From positions 67,520 through 131,519 of the forward strand of contig JAKPKV010000166.1 of the NCBI GenBank assembly GCA_029553475.1: a stretch of 64,000 nt of DNA, read 5' to 3'. The translations under genes and the position numbers were made by a program. Every line of letters begins with the position of its first letter. Position 1 is the first letter of the stretch. Origin of the DNA: Armatimonadota bacterium. GTDB taxonomy: Bacteria; Armatimonadota; Hebobacteria; CAIYQO01. Below are positions 1 to 8,747 of this stretch, piece by piece. A model generated the notes under the pieces. The model worked only from the letters and a program-made list of their open reading frames with translations, was not told the DNA's origin and did not search any database.

Positions 1-96
1 CGGGAAACGCCGCGCCTCCGCCCGGCTCCCATCAACCTCTGTGGGGTTAGAAACGGGAGAGCGGGGTTTGTTCCGTGCGATGGGGAGACCGTGCCA

Positions 97-597
97 CTAT
101 GGGGCGATGGTGCCGTAGAGCATCGCGACGACGATGAGGGCGATGTTCTCCAGCGTCACGATGCTGCCGATGATGATGCCGGTGAGGGCGTGGGCCTTCC
201 CGACGCCGGTCCGCGCGACGTTCCGCAACCCGAGGATGCCGAGCACCACCGCGGCCGGCCCCAGCGTAGGCAGCGGAAAGATGCAGCAGAGCAGGCTGAA
301 GATGCCGGCGTAATAGGCCCACAACGCCAGCGGATTCGCCGCCGGGATGAGCTGGTTCATGCCGGAGGGCGGCACGCGCGCCGCCGCCGCCGCGCCGGGC
401 GTCCCCGGCATGGGCGGCGGCGTGACGGCCAGCGCCGGGAAGTCGCGCGCCGGTCGCTCCTCGCCGCTGGCGGCATCCACGATGACCCCATCCACCGGCA
501 CCCGCCCCTGCTGGTGCCACTGCACCAGCTCGTGAAACGGCACGGGCCCATACTGCTGCCCGTCCCGCGCGCGCAGATACACCTGTTCAAATGCCAT
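97..597 (-). CDS. GYF_2/DUF4190-type membrane protein
   Basis: A 166-residue protein. Residues 1-50 resemble the GYF_2 domain found at the start of many bacterial membrane proteins (pattern DGQQYGPVPFHELVQW). A Pro/Ala linker follows, then a two-helix DUF4190-like membrane module at about residues 87-160 (ALWAYYAGIFSLLCC, then TGIIIGSIVTLENIALIV). It should sit in the inner membrane with the GYF domain in the cytoplasm; no enzymatic role is predicted. The ATG at 597 is supported by GGGAGG seven bases upstream. It is the last gene of a minus-strand run after the beta-glucosidase. The family is recognised from sequence pattern; its function is unknown. Confidence 0.75.
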   Translation of the reverse strand: MAFEQVYLRARDGQQYGPVPFHELVQWHQQGRVPVDGVIVDAASGEERPARDFPALAVTPPPMPGTPGAAAAARVPPSGMNQLIPAANPLALWAYYAGIFSLLCCIFPLPTLGPAAVVLGILGLRNVARTGVGKAHALTGIIIGSIVTLENIALIVVAMLYGTIAP

Positions 598-647
598 GAG
601 AAACCTCCCTGTGTGAAGTGAGCGGTACGTCGGGAATCAGCCTTCCC

Positions 648-2030
648 TCATCGTCCAAATGCCCCCGCGTCTTCCAGATTCTCGCCGTTCGCGCGGATCG
701 TCTCGCCGTACCAGCGGGCGGAATCCTTGGGGAGGCGCCGACCGCTGGGGTAGTCCACGTAAATCAGCCCGAAACGCTCTTTGTAGCCTTCCGCCCACTC
801 GAAATTGTCCAGCAGCGACCACTGGAAATAGCCGGCCAGCGGCACGCCGTCCTCGGCGGCGCGGCGATACTCCCGCAGGTAGCGCGCCAGAAAATCAATG
901 CGCTGGGCATCGTGCACGCGGCCGTCGCGCATCGGCCAGTCGGCGTTGGACATGCCGTTCTCGGTGACGTAAATCGGCAGGCCGTAGCGCTCGTGGTAGA
1001 ATTTCGGCGCCCAGTAGAGCGCTTCCGGCGTCACGTACCAGTTGAAGCGGGTGATGGGGTAGCCGGTCGGCATCGGCACTTCGGCCGGCGCGCCGTCCTC
1101 GCCCATGCGCACGCGCGAGGCGCTGTAGAGGTTGAAGCCGAAGAAATCGAGCGGCTGGTGAATCGTCGCCAGGTCGGCCTCGAAGCCCGCCGGCATGTCG
1201 CGGCCATACAGCGCCAGCCCGTCTTCGGGGTAGCGGCCGAGATAGACGGGGTCCATCCACCAACTGCTCGCCCAGAAGTCGCCGTAGCGCGGCATGTCGA
1301 AGGTGGCCCGCTTCGCGGCGGCGATATCCGCCGGGCTGTCGGTGGCCGGGGTGCGCATCACCCCCATCGGCGCGTAGCCGATGTGCGCCGGCTGTTTCGT
1401 CGCCGCGCGGATGGCCTGCACGGCGGCGCCGTGCGCGAGCAGCGCGTGGTGCGCCACCCGCAGGTACTCGGTGGGGAAGGCCAGCTTCACCCCCGGCGCG
1501 TGCACGGCGGCGCTGTGCCCCAGCGTCACGAAGCACTGCGGCTCGTTCAGCGTCATCCAGTGGCGCACGCGGTCGGAGAGGCGCTCGGTCACTACCCGCG
1601 CGTACTCGGCGAACCACGCCGCGCTGTCGCGGTTGAGCCAGCCCCCCTTGCAGTACAGTTCAAAGGGGAAATCCCAGTGAAAGAGGGTGATGTACGGCGT
1701 CACGCCGGCGGCGAGCAGGCTGTCCACCAGCCGGTCGTAGAACGCCAGCCCCGCGTCGTTCACCCGGCCCACGCCCTCCGGCAGCACCCGCGGCCAACTG
1801 ATGGAGAAGCGGTAGCCCGTCAGCCCGATGTCCCGCATCAGCGCCACGTCTTCCGCGTAGCGGTGGTAGTGACCGCAGGCGACGTCGCCGTTCTGCCCGC
1901 CGTGCACCGCGCCCTCGCGCCGGCAGAAGACATCCCACACGGACAGCCCGCGCCCGTCCTCATGCGCCGCGCCCTCGATCTGATACGCCGCGGTCGCCGC
2001 CCCCCAGACGAAATCATGCGCAAATCCCAT
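648..2030 (-). CDS. GH1 beta-glucosidase
   Basis: A 460-residue family 1 glycoside hydrolase, the usual length for a cytoplasmic GH1 enzyme. It hydrolyses terminal beta-glucosyl or beta-galactosyl residues by a retaining mechanism. The acid/base Glu163 is in TLNEP and the nucleophile Glu357 in YVTENG. The N-terminal FVWGAATAAYQIEGA and the C-terminal NFEWAEGY aglycone/glycone motifs are also present. There is no signal peptide, so the substrate is an imported oligosaccharide. A perfect 16-bp palindrome lies 16 bases upstream of the start and is a candidate repressor site. Family assignment is secure; sugar specificity is not readable from sequence. Confidence 0.96.
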   Translation of the reverse strand: MGFAHDFVWGAATAAYQIEGAAHEDGRGLSVWDVFCRREGAVHGGQNGDVACGHYHRYAEDVALMRDIGLTGYRFSISWPRVLPEGVGRVNDAGLAFYDRLVDSLLAAGVTPYITLFHWDFPFELYCKGGWLNRDSAAWFAEYARVVTERLSDRVRHWMTLNEPQCFVTLGHSAAVHAPGVKLAFPTEYLRVAHHALLAHGAAVQAIRAATKQPAHIGYAPMGVMRTPATDSPADIAAAKRATFDMPRYGDFWASSWWMDPVYLGRYPEDGLALYGRDMPAGFEADLATIHQPLDFFGFNLYSASRVRMGEDGAPAEVPMPTGYPITRFNWYVTPEALYWAPKFYHERYGLPIYVTENGMSNADWPMRDGRVHDAQRIDFLARYLREYRRAAEDGVPLAGYFQWSLLDNFEWAEGYKERFGLIYVDYPSGRRLPKDSARWYGETIRANGENLEDAGAFGR

Positions 2031-2045
2031 GGAAACCCCTCGTCA

Positions 2046-2061
2046 ATAACGGTACCGTTAT
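2046..2061. promoter_or_regulatory. Perfect 16-bp palindrome upstream of the GH1 gene
   Basis: ATAACGGTACCGTTAT is a perfect palindrome 16 bases before the GH1 ATG. Its size and position suit a LacI/GntR-type operator controlling sugar-dependent expression. No regulator gene lies in the window, so the binding protein is unknown. This is inference from symmetry and position only. Confidence 0.5.
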
Positions 2062-2158
2062 GGTACGGCGGGCAGGGGTCAGCTTCCTGCCGCCTGGAAA
2101 GCCGGATGTGCGGATAGCCACAATATCTGAAAAGCTCTCTGGCGGTGCGTGGTGGGTG

Positions 2159-3388
2159 TTATGGCTTCGCCGCGTACCGTTGCGCCCATTCCGCCAGGAA
2201 GGTGTCGAACGGTTCACCGGCGGCGTCGCGGTAGGCGGTGGGCAGCGGCACCCCGGCGGCCAGCGCGTCCAGCAGCGCCAGCAGTTTTTCCCGGCCCAGC
2301 GCGCGCGTCAACACGGCGGCCATGGCGTGCGCCTGGGCGTAGGCGGTCTCTTGGCGGCCGCGCGCGCTGCTCATAAACGCGGCATTGAGCTCGCGCGGGG
2401 CGAGCGGCGGGTCCGGAATGCGGCCGGTGGCGAAACCCGCGGTGCCGCCGTAGTGGCAGGCCAGCGCCTCGTGCAGCCACAGCGGCACCCCCTGCCCGCC
2501 GGTGCGCAGGTTGATGGCGAGGTGCGCCATCTCGTGGCGCAGCAGCGCGGCCAGCGCCCGGCGGGCGCCCTCCTGCTCCGGCCACGCGTCCGGCAGGCGC
2601 ACCACCAGCGTATTGCCCAGGCAGTAGGCGTGGGCGGCGGGCGCCGCTTCCTCGCCGCGGTGGGCGCGGGCGTAGGTCTCATAGGCGCCTTTGGCGAGGA
2701 AGGCGATCACCCGAAAATCGCGCATCTCCACCCCGAAGGCCGCGCTGATCTCCTCGCGCACGTCATCCACCTCGTCCAGCAGCGCGCGCAGCATCCACGC
2801 GGAGGCGTCGCAGCGCAGCTCGAAGTGGACGGTGCGCCGGGCGAGTTTCGGCTCCACCGCCACGGGGCGGACGGCGAGCGCCTTCGTCCACTCGTCCACG
2901 GTGGCGCGCAGCGCCGGCGAGGCATCCCGCGCGGTGAGGCCGTGCAGCGCCGCCAGCGCGTCATGCGTGCGCCCGGCCATCACGCAGGCGGCGGCGTATT
3001 CGGTCACCAGCTCGGTGTCGGCGGGGAAGCGCGCCAGGAAGAAGGGCAGCACCAGCAGCGCGTCCTCCACCCGCCCGGCCATGCGCAGCGCGCGGGCGTA
3101 CCAGTAGCAGGCGTCGCGGTCGCGCGCGTCCCGCTTCACCGCCTCGCCCAGGCGCTCCGCCGCCAGCCCGTAAAAGCGCTGGCCGTAATACGCCCGGCCC
3201 AGCCAGTACTGGCAGGCCGCGTCGAACGGCCGCGCCGCCGCCAGCGGGTAGAGCGCCAGCACCGCGGCGTCATACTCGCCCCGCGCCACCAGCGCCATGC
3301 CGTCCGTCAGCGACGCCGGCGCCTCCGCGCGCGACAGCGCCGGCAGCAGCCCGACGAGGAACAGGATCAGCAGGCCGATCATCCGCAT
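2159..3388 (-). CDS. Exported TPR protein with peptidase MA-like (gluzincin) domain
   Basis: A 409-residue protein starting MRMIGLLILFLVGLLPALSRA, a clear signal peptide. Residues about 25-165 form TPR-like helical repeats. The C-terminal half holds HEMAH followed about 20 residues later by LHEALA, the HExxH...E zinc arrangement of gluzincin metallopeptidases of the peptidase-MA-like group. It is likely periplasmic, with TPRs for partner binding and a zinc protease or protease-like domain. An in-frame open stretch extends upstream to 3769, but that part overlaps the neighbouring hydrolase and lacks a signal peptide, so the start at 3388 (or the ATG at 3382) is preferred. Substrate is unknown. 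Confidence 0.8.
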   Translation of the reverse strand: MRMIGLLILFLVGLLPALSRAEAPASLTDGMALVARGEYDAAVLALYPLAAARPFDAACQYWLGRAYYGQRFYGLAAERLGEAVKRDARDRDACYWYARALRMAGRVEDALLVLPFFLARFPADTELVTEYAAACVMAGRTHDALAALHGLTARDASPALRATVDEWTKALAVRPVAVEPKLARRTVHFELRCDASAWMLRALLDEVDDVREEISAAFGVEMRDFRVIAFLAKGAYETYARAHRGEEAAPAAHAYCLGNTLVVRLPDAWPEQEGARRALAALLRHEMAHLAINLRTGGQGVPLWLHEALACHYGGTAGFATGRIPDPPLAPRELNAAFMSSARGRQETAYAQAHAMAAVLTRALGREKLLALLDALAAGVPLPTAYRDAAGEPFDTFLAEWAQRYAAKP

Positions 3389-3497
3389 TTCGCGCTTATT
3401 ATACCCGGAAACGGGCGGCGCGCGCGACGGTGGGCATGGCAAGAGACAACGTGACGACCCGCGCCGCCTCTCCCGTCCCCGTCCCCTGCCGGCGCCG

Positions 3498-4874
3498 TCA
3501 CGCCGATGAACCGGGCGCCGGCGCCGCGCTCTCCCAGAGCGCCGCCAATGCCGCCAGCGTGCGCTCCACCAGCAGCTGCCCGCCGTCGGGACCGACGAAA
3601 TTGTCGGCGGCCAAGCCGCCGTAGTGTTTGGCGACGGCTTTCTCCGTGGGCAGATAGTACCCCCAGCCGCAGGAGATCTGGCTGAGGAAGGTCTGCTCGG
3701 CCGGGCTGCGCGCCTGGATGCGCAGGGCGTAATCCAGGTACAACTCGAAGGGGCTGGTGGCGAAGGCAATATCCCCCAGGCGCACCGCGTGCAGCTCCAG
3801 GGTGAAGGGGGGCTTTTGCCCGCCGGCTTCGTACTCGGCGATCATGTTGCGCAGGCGATGCTGCGCCCAGCTCGTCTTCGGATCCTGGTCGAGCACCGTC
3901 TCCAACTCCGCCAGCGCGTAGCGGTAATCCGCCTCGGTGATGGTGCGGCCCGGCAGCGTGAGCGCTTCGACGTGGTGCCGCAGCGGCGCATCGCGCACGG
4001 CATCGTCCTTCACCGCGTGATACACGTCCTCCACCGCGACGGCGATGCGCCGGCCGATCTCCTGCCGCCGGGTGAGGCCGCGCCGGGCCAGCATGTAGGC
4101 GTCTTCTTTCTGATGCAGCAGCAGGTGGGGCGACTGGTCGCCCGCCGGCGCGCACTGCGGCAGCAGGTAGACGTCCTCACCCAGGCGGGATGCCAGCTCG
4201 ACCCGCACCTCGTGCCAGAAGTCGGCGGAGAGGGTGTAGTCGTTCTCCGTCTCCTGCGAGGGGCAGGACAGATTCGCCACCACGCCGGTGAGTGTTCCAC
4301 CGGCGTCGAAGGTATAGAGCAGGTTGACGCCGGGGTCCGCGGACCCCTCGAGGTGGCTGAAATTCGGGGTATGCGTCTGCCCATACATGCGGGCGGTGCC
4401 GTCCAGGTAACTGGCGCGGCGGTTATGCCCGACCACCGCGTGCCCATAGCCGCGGGCGATGGCGCCCGGCGCGCGGGCATGCCACGCCGCCGCCGCCGCG
4501 TCGGCGAGGCGCGCGACGAGGAAGGCGAACACCGCGTCGGGCAGCATGATATCGGCGCCCTCCGGCGCCGTGTAAAATGCATCGGTGAACACCGGGCCGG
4601 TGTGCGTGTGGGTGGCCATGAGCATCAGCCGCATGCCGTCGAACCCCGGCAGCAGCGCCGCCAGCCGCTCGCGCACCGCCGCCATCAGCGCCTCGGGAAT
4701 GAAGGCGAGGTCGCAGGAGACAAAGAGCGCCCCCTCCCCGCCGGATTCCACCGCCAGCGCCGTCGCGAGGAGCGGATTCTCCACCCCCCGCGAGATGCGC
4801 ACGTGCATCTGCCCTTGCAGCATCACCGCCCGCTCCGGCGTGATGCTGGTCTTCGCCCAACCGATGGTCAACAT
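3498..4874 (-). CDS. Neutral/alkaline ceramidase-like hydrolase
   Basis: A 458-residue protein of the neutral/alkaline non-lysosomal ceramidase-like family. ATHTHTGPV supplies zinc-ligand histidines, GHNRRASYL matches the conserved Asn-Arg region, and GDQSPH resembles the catalytic-Ser GDxSPN loop. It is much shorter than true neutral ceramidases (about 670-760 residues), as is common in soil bacteria, where many such proteins have unproven substrates. The start MLTIGWAKTSITP at 4874 has AGGAG seven bases upstream. Longer in-frame sequence to 5081 is repeat DNA and not part of the protein. No signal peptide is visible. Confidence 0.85.
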   Translation of the reverse strand: MLTIGWAKTSITPERAVMLQGQMHVRISRGVENPLLATALAVESGGEGALFVSCDLAFIPEALMAAVRERLAALLPGFDGMRLMLMATHTHTGPVFTDAFYTAPEGADIMLPDAVFAFLVARLADAAAAAWHARAPGAIARGYGHAVVGHNRRASYLDGTARMYGQTHTPNFSHLEGSADPGVNLLYTFDAGGTLTGVVANLSCPSQETENDYTLSADFWHEVRVELASRLGEDVYLLPQCAPAGDQSPHLLLHQKEDAYMLARRGLTRRQEIGRRIAVAVEDVYHAVKDDAVRDAPLRHHVEALTLPGRTITEADYRYALAELETVLDQDPKTSWAQHRLRNMIAEYEAGGQKPPFTLELHAVRLGDIAFATSPFELYLDYALRIQARSPAEQTFLSQISCGWGYYLPTEKAVAKHYGGLAADNFVGPDGGQLLVERTLAALAALWESAAPAPGSSA

Positions 4875-4908
4875 AACTTGCTCCTTTTTGATGCACCGCT
4901 TTGATGCA

Positions 4909-5110
4909 CCGCAGAGAACGCGGAGGACGCAGAGCGAATAAAAAAATCTTCTCTGCGCTCTCTGCGCCCTCTGCGGTGCATAATCATCTACACCCCCGCC
5001 AGTGCAATCGCCGTCGAAACCGACTGCGCGCACACGTCCTCGGCGCTGACTTCGTGGCCGAGTCAGCAGTGTCACTCTCACCGCAGAGAACGCAGAGGCC
5101 GCGGAGAAGT
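4909..5110. repeat. CCGCAGAG hairpin repeat plus copied tail of the Gfo/Idh gene (copy A)
   Basis: 4909-4978 is an imperfect inverted repeat whose arms read CCGCAGAG...CTCTGCGG. It is followed at 4988-5062 by a 75-bp copy of the 3' end of the oxidoreductase gene whose own end is at 5866-5940. A further half-arm of the hairpin lies at 5081-5110, directly before the stop of the GxxExxY gene. The same hairpin recurs at 5616-5681 and 5786-5854. Confidence 0.85.
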
Positions 5111-5578
5111 TTATTTTCTTGGCAAAGAGATGGCGCCTGGATCTGCGGGCATCGAGACGGTTTTTCGACCTTCGAGGCTTGGCAGGCCATTGGCGAAGCG
5201 GCGCACGCCCGTATGCAGATACTTGACGTTGAAATTCATCAACAACCCCAGCTTCATGCCTGAGAGCTTGAGATAGGAGATAAGCTGGGCTTCGTGAATC
5301 GCGAGAAGTCGTTCAACAGCCTTTAGCTCAATAACCACCAGTTCATCAACAAGCATATCGAGCCGATACCCACACTCGACCACTACATCGCGATACACCA
5401 CCGGCAGCGGCTTTTGCCGCTCAACATGGTGACCGGCATCCATTAACTCGAAGGCCAAACATGCTTCGTACGCGGATTCCAGCAAGCCTGGGCCGAGCGC
5501 CCTGTGCACCGTGATCGCCGCGCCGATAATGTCATGCGTCAGTGCCGTATATCGTTTCTCTTCCGACTGTAGGTTCAG
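5111..5578 (-). CDS. GxxExxY protein (PD-(D/E)XK nuclease-like)
   Basis: About 155 residues. The name-giving motif GPGLLESAYEACL lies near residue 30, and GYRLDMLVDELVVIELKAVE gives the Asp...Glu-x-Lys arrangement of the PD-(D/E)XK nuclease superfamily (PF13366). The usual cellular role is unknown. No ATG, GTG or TTG lies in frame between the flanking repeat and the domain. The chosen start is a CTG at 5578 with GAGGAG about seven bases upstream; the only alternative is an ATG at 5692 or 5686 inside the hairpin repeat, which would add a repeat-encoded arginine-rich leader. The gene sits between arms of the CCGCAGAG repeat. Confidence 0.8.
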   Translation of the reverse strand: MNLQSEEKRYTALTHDIIGAAITVHRALGPGLLESAYEACLAFELMDAGHHVERQKPLPVVYRDVVVECGYRLDMLVDELVVIELKAVERLLAIHEAQLISYLKLSGMKLGLLMNFNVKYLHTGVRRFANGLPSLEGRKTVSMPADPGAISLPRK

Positions 5579-5615
5579 CCTGAACTCCTCTGTGCGCTCA
5601 ACAGTTGCATTCTCA

Positions 5616-5854
5616 CCGCAGAGAACGCGGAGGACGCAGAGCGAATAAAAACCTTCTCTGCGCTCTCTGCGCCCTCTGCGGTGCATAATCATCTACATCC
5701 CCGCCAGTGCAATCGCCGTCGAAACCGACTGCGCGCACACGTCCTCGGCGCTGACTTCGTGGCTGAGTCAGCAGTGTCATTCTCACCGCAGAGAACGCGG
5801 AGGACGCAGAGCGGATAAAAAAAATCTTCTCTGCGCTCTCTGCGCCCTCTGCGG
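5616..5854. repeat. Two further CCGCAGAG hairpins flanking a second copied gene tail (copy B)
   Basis: Hairpins at 5616-5681 and 5786-5854 bracket 5693-5767, a 75-bp copy of the oxidoreductase 3' end differing from the original at two positions. Copies A and B are each followed by the same 18-bp tail (TCAGCAGTGTCA...), showing that a unit of hairpin plus gene tail was duplicated. The genuine gene end follows at 5866. Confidence 0.85.
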
Positions 5855-5865
5855 TGCATAATCAT

Positions 5866-6975
5866 CTACACCCCCGCCAGTGCAATCGCCGTCGAAACCG
5901 ACTGCGCGCACACGTCCTCGGCGCTGACTTCGTGGCCGAGGCGGTCGGAGAGGTAGATGCCCTCGGAGATGAGCATGGTGTCCAGCGCGATCTTCGCGGT
6001 GGGGAGCAGCGGCACGCGCCCCTGCTGCACGGCGACCCAATGGTGCTGCGAGCTGTCGTAGGCGTCGGCGTTCTCGCGGAGCTGGTGCCAGCGGTAGCTG
6101 GTCTCGCCCAGGTTCACCGTGCTGCTCAGCGAAAAGTCGCCTAGGCTGGTGAAGAAGCCAAAGGGTTCCAGGCGGATGCCGCCTGTGCTGCCGACGATGC
6201 TGGAGCTTTCAAAACCGTCGAGCTGGATGGCCCAGGACTCGATGATGTCCAGCGTCACCCCGCCGGCGAATTTGACAAACCCCATGCCCAGCTCTTCCAC
6301 GTCGTAGAGGTGCGCGTCGGGGCGGGTCATGTCGTAGTCGGTCTCCTGATACACCTTGCCGCTGATGCGCGCCACCGGCGGGCAGCCCAGCAGGTGCAGC
6401 ATGCAGGCGATGTGGTAGACGCCCATATCATAAAACGCCCCGCCGCCGGCGATGGCCTTCTGCACGAAGGAGGAGGTGCCGTAGCCGTCCACGTAGGGGC
6501 GGCCGCGCCGGCGAAAACCGGTGGAGCGGGCGTGGTAGATATGGCCGAGGTGTCCGCCGTCAATGAGCGCTTTCGCCGCGCGCGTCTCGTTGGAGTAGAG
6601 GGTGGAGAGCTGGATGTGCAGCCGGCGCCCCAGCGACGCCGCCGCCTCGAACATCGTCAGCGCGTCGCGGTAGGAGCCGGCCATCGGCTTCTCGCAGTAG
6701 GCGTCCTTGCCCGCCTCCATTACCGCCACGCTCACCGGCATGTGCAGGTTGTTGTGCAGGCACACGTCCACCGCCTGGATGTCGTCCCGCCGCAGCAGCT
6801 CGCGAAAATCGGTGTAGACGTGCGGGATGCCGAACTCCTCGCTCACCCGCCGGCCTTCCGCCGCGTCAATATCCGCCAGCGCCACCAGCTCCACGCCGGG
6901 GATTTTCTTGTAGGCGTGCAGATGGGCTTTGCCGATCTGCCCGACGCCGATAATGCCGATACGTACAGGGTCCAT
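5866..6975 (-). CDS. Gfo/Idh/MocA family oxidoreductase
   Basis: A 369-residue NAD(P)-dependent sugar or cyclitol dehydrogenase-like protein. Residues 5-30 are a Rossmann fold ([14 protein letters not shown]), and AYCEKPM carries the EKP motif with the substrate/cofactor lysine. The C-terminal part is the usual alpha/beta domain. The start is supported by GGAGG eight bases before ATG 6975. It lies just downstream (minus strand) of a sugar-isomerase-like TIM barrel, a common pairing in inositol and polyol catabolism. The exact substrate cannot be read. Its last 75 bases have been copied twice downstream within repeat units. Confidence 0.93.
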   Translation of the reverse strand: MDPVRIGIIGVGQIGKAHLHAYKKIPGVELVALADIDAAEGRRVSEEFGIPHVYTDFRELLRRDDIQAVDVCLHNNLHMPVSVAVMEAGKDAYCEKPMAGSYRDALTMFEAAASLGRRLHIQLSTLYSNETRAAKALIDGGHLGHIYHARSTGFRRRGRPYVDGYGTSSFVQKAIAGGGAFYDMGVYHIACMLHLLGCPPVARISGKVYQETDYDMTRPDAHLYDVEELGMGFVKFAGGVTLDIIESWAIQLDGFESSSIVGSTGGIRLEPFGFFTSLGDFSLSSTVNLGETSYRWHQLRENADAYDSSQHHWVAVQQGRVPLLPTAKIALDTMLISEGIYLSDRLGHEVSAEDVCAQSVSTAIALAGV

Positions 6976-7020
6976 GCGGTGCCTCCGTTGTGATCGTAGT
7001 CGTACTCGTGCTCGAAATGC

Positions 7021-7040
7021 GCTTACCCGAAGAGGTAAGC
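7021..7040. other. Small perfect hairpin between the sugar genes
   Basis: GCTTACC and GGTAAGC form a 7-bp perfect stem with a 6-base loop, 46 bases upstream of the oxidoreductase start and downstream of the TIM-barrel gene. It could attenuate readthrough or be chance. Nothing else is recognisable between the two genes. Confidence 0.3.
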
Positions 7041-7181
7041 CTCGATATCATCAGGTCGAACCTTGCGGTCCCGTGCCCATAGATTCCGGCACCACGCGCC
7101 GCGGAGGGCGCGGCGACGGGACATGGTACAGCGTGACGACCTGCGACAATTACTGATTACTGGTCACTGATCACTCCCCCA

Positions 7182-7973
7182 CTACTTACTCGCCGCCGCC
7201 GCCCGCTCCAACTCCCACCGCTTCACCACGCGCGCCACCTCGCTTATCTGCCAGGCCACCTCGGCGTATTCGTTCGTGCCGCTGTGGTGCTCCACGCCCC
7301 AGTAGCCCTGGTAGCCGGCGTCGCGGAGGATGGCCATGCGCGCCTCCAGGCCGGTGCGGGTGATGCGGGCATCCACGTGGGTGTGCATCGTCCACCCGGC
7401 CACCGCGGCGTCGTTGGTCGCTTCGTCGCCGGCGTTCCAATGGCCGATGTGCAGCAGCAGGCCATAGGCGGGGTGGTCCACCGCCGCGTGCAGGCGCCGT
7501 TGGTTCTCCAGGAAGAGGGACGCGCCCCAGTGGGTCTCCGGGCCGACCAGAAAGCCGTGATCGGCGGCGAAATCCGCGTATTCGCGGTAGCGCTGCACGA
7601 TGTAGTCGAAGGCTTCGTCGCTGATGTCGTCCGCGCGCACCCCCACGTCCAGCCGCACTGTGCGCGCGCCGAGGATGACCGCCGCCCGCAGGTGGGCGAG
7701 GGCATTTTGGTAGAGGCGCTCCCGTTCCGCCGGGTCGGGATCCCACAGGTGCGCGCCGTCCACGCACAGGTTCGCCAGCCCCATCTCTTTTTCGTCCATC
7801 GCCTGCCGTACCTTGCGCAGGAAGTCCGGCTCGGTGCTGGGCAGCATGCCGTTCCAGATATCGGCGGCGTCCACCCGGTAGCGGTATTTACAGCTCTCCA
7901 GGTAGCCGAAGACGTCCATCTTGCCCTCGGCCAGCAGGCCGTGAAAGGCATACGAGGCAATCGAAATCTTCAT
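7182..7973 (-). CDS. Sugar phosphate isomerase/epimerase-like TIM barrel
   Basis: A 263-residue protein of the AP-endonuclease-2/xylose-isomerase-like TIM-barrel superfamily. It begins MKISIASYAFHGLL; conserved barrel-strand elements include LCVDGAHLWDPDP, RLDVG, GPETHWG, LLHIGHWN and WGVEHHSG, whose Glu/His/Asp residues normally bind a divalent metal. Such proteins isomerise or epimerise sugars, inososes and ketoacids. The start has GGAGGA upstream. It precedes the Gfo/Idh/MocA gene on the same strand, which fits a shared catabolic route. The reaction is not identifiable. Confidence 0.88.
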   Translation of the reverse strand: MKISIASYAFHGLLAEGKMDVFGYLESCKYRYRVDAADIWNGMLPSTEPDFLRKVRQAMDEKEMGLANLCVDGAHLWDPDPAERERLYQNALAHLRAAVILGARTVRLDVGVRADDISDEAFDYIVQRYREYADFAADHGFLVGPETHWGASLFLENQRRLHAAVDHPAYGLLLHIGHWNAGDEATNDAAVAGWTMHTHVDARITRTGLEARMAILRDAGYQGYWGVEHHSGTNEYAEVAWQISEVARVVKRWELERAAAASK

Positions 7974-8218
7974 GGGTCCTCCCCCGGGGATGGAATCAGG
8001 GTGAAACTTCGCGCCGGGGGGAGGTTCTCCTGCCGGGGACGGGGAGGCGCGGAAAAAAATATGCGTGACCGCGTCCGCTGCCGCGACGTAGCCGCTCGGT
8101 CATGCCGGTCGGGGATTCGCGCCCATCCACGGCCTCCCCCAGAAAAATCATCAGCGCGGCCACTTCTCGCAACAGGCGGCCGCCCTCCGGTGTCGAAACG
8201 AGGTGATGGAGCGGCGTG

Positions 8219-8746
8219 ATGACGACGACGGAACAGCGGGTCACCATACGGGAGGCGGTGCCGGCGGATGCCGAGCGGCTGTTGACGTATATGCGGCAGT
8301 TGCTGGCGGAACCGGAGATTGATTTCATCCTCTCCGCCGGCGAGTTCACCGTATCGGTGGAGCAGGAGCGGCAGCTCATCGAGCGCTATGCCCTGCTGGA
8401 GAACTACAGCTTCCTGCTGGCGGAGGCCGAGGGGCGCATCATCGGCGTGCTGCACTGCCAGGGGGGCACCCTGGCGGCCACCCGCCACGTGACGCGGCTG
8501 GCGATCTCGGTGCGCCCGGAGTGGCGCGACCGGGGCGTGGGCGCGCGGCTGATGCGGGCGGCGCAGGCGTGGGCGCGCGGGGCAGGCATCGTGCGGGTGG
8601 AGCTGGAGGTCTTCGCGCGCAACGCGCGCGCCATCCATCTCTACGAAAAATGCGGCTTTCAGCACGAGGGACGGCGGCAGTGCGCCGTGTATCGCTACGG
8701 GCAGTACCATGATCTGCTGCTGATGGCGTGGCTGGTGGAGGGATAA
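8219..8746 (+). CDS. GNAT family N-acetyltransferase
   Basis: About 175 residues forming one GNAT fold. RPEWRDRGVGARLM is motif A, the acetyl-CoA pyrophosphate loop; NARAIHLYEKCGFQHEG is motif B. It probably acetylates a small molecule or a protein N-terminus; the substrate is unknown. The ATG at 8219 follows GGAG with a seven-base gap; a GTG three bases earlier is possible. It ends two bases before the ketoacyl synthase gene, whose ribosome-binding site lies in its last codons, so the two are translationally linked. Confidence 0.9.
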   Translation: MTTTEQRVTIREAVPADAERLLTYMRQLLAEPEIDFILSAGEFTVSVEQERQLIERYALLENYSFLLAEAEGRIIGVLHCQGGTLAATRHVTRLAISVRPEWRDRGVGARLMRAAQAWARGAGIVRVELEVFARNARAIHLYEKCGFQHEGRRQCAVYRYGQYHDLLLMAWLVEG

Positions 8747-8747
8747 G

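Noticed and set aside
4875-5081. N-terminal extension of the ceramidase-like protein
   Set aside because: Translates the CCGCAGAG repeat (RRAQRRFFYSLCVLRVLCG); the ATG with AGGAG at 4874 is better.
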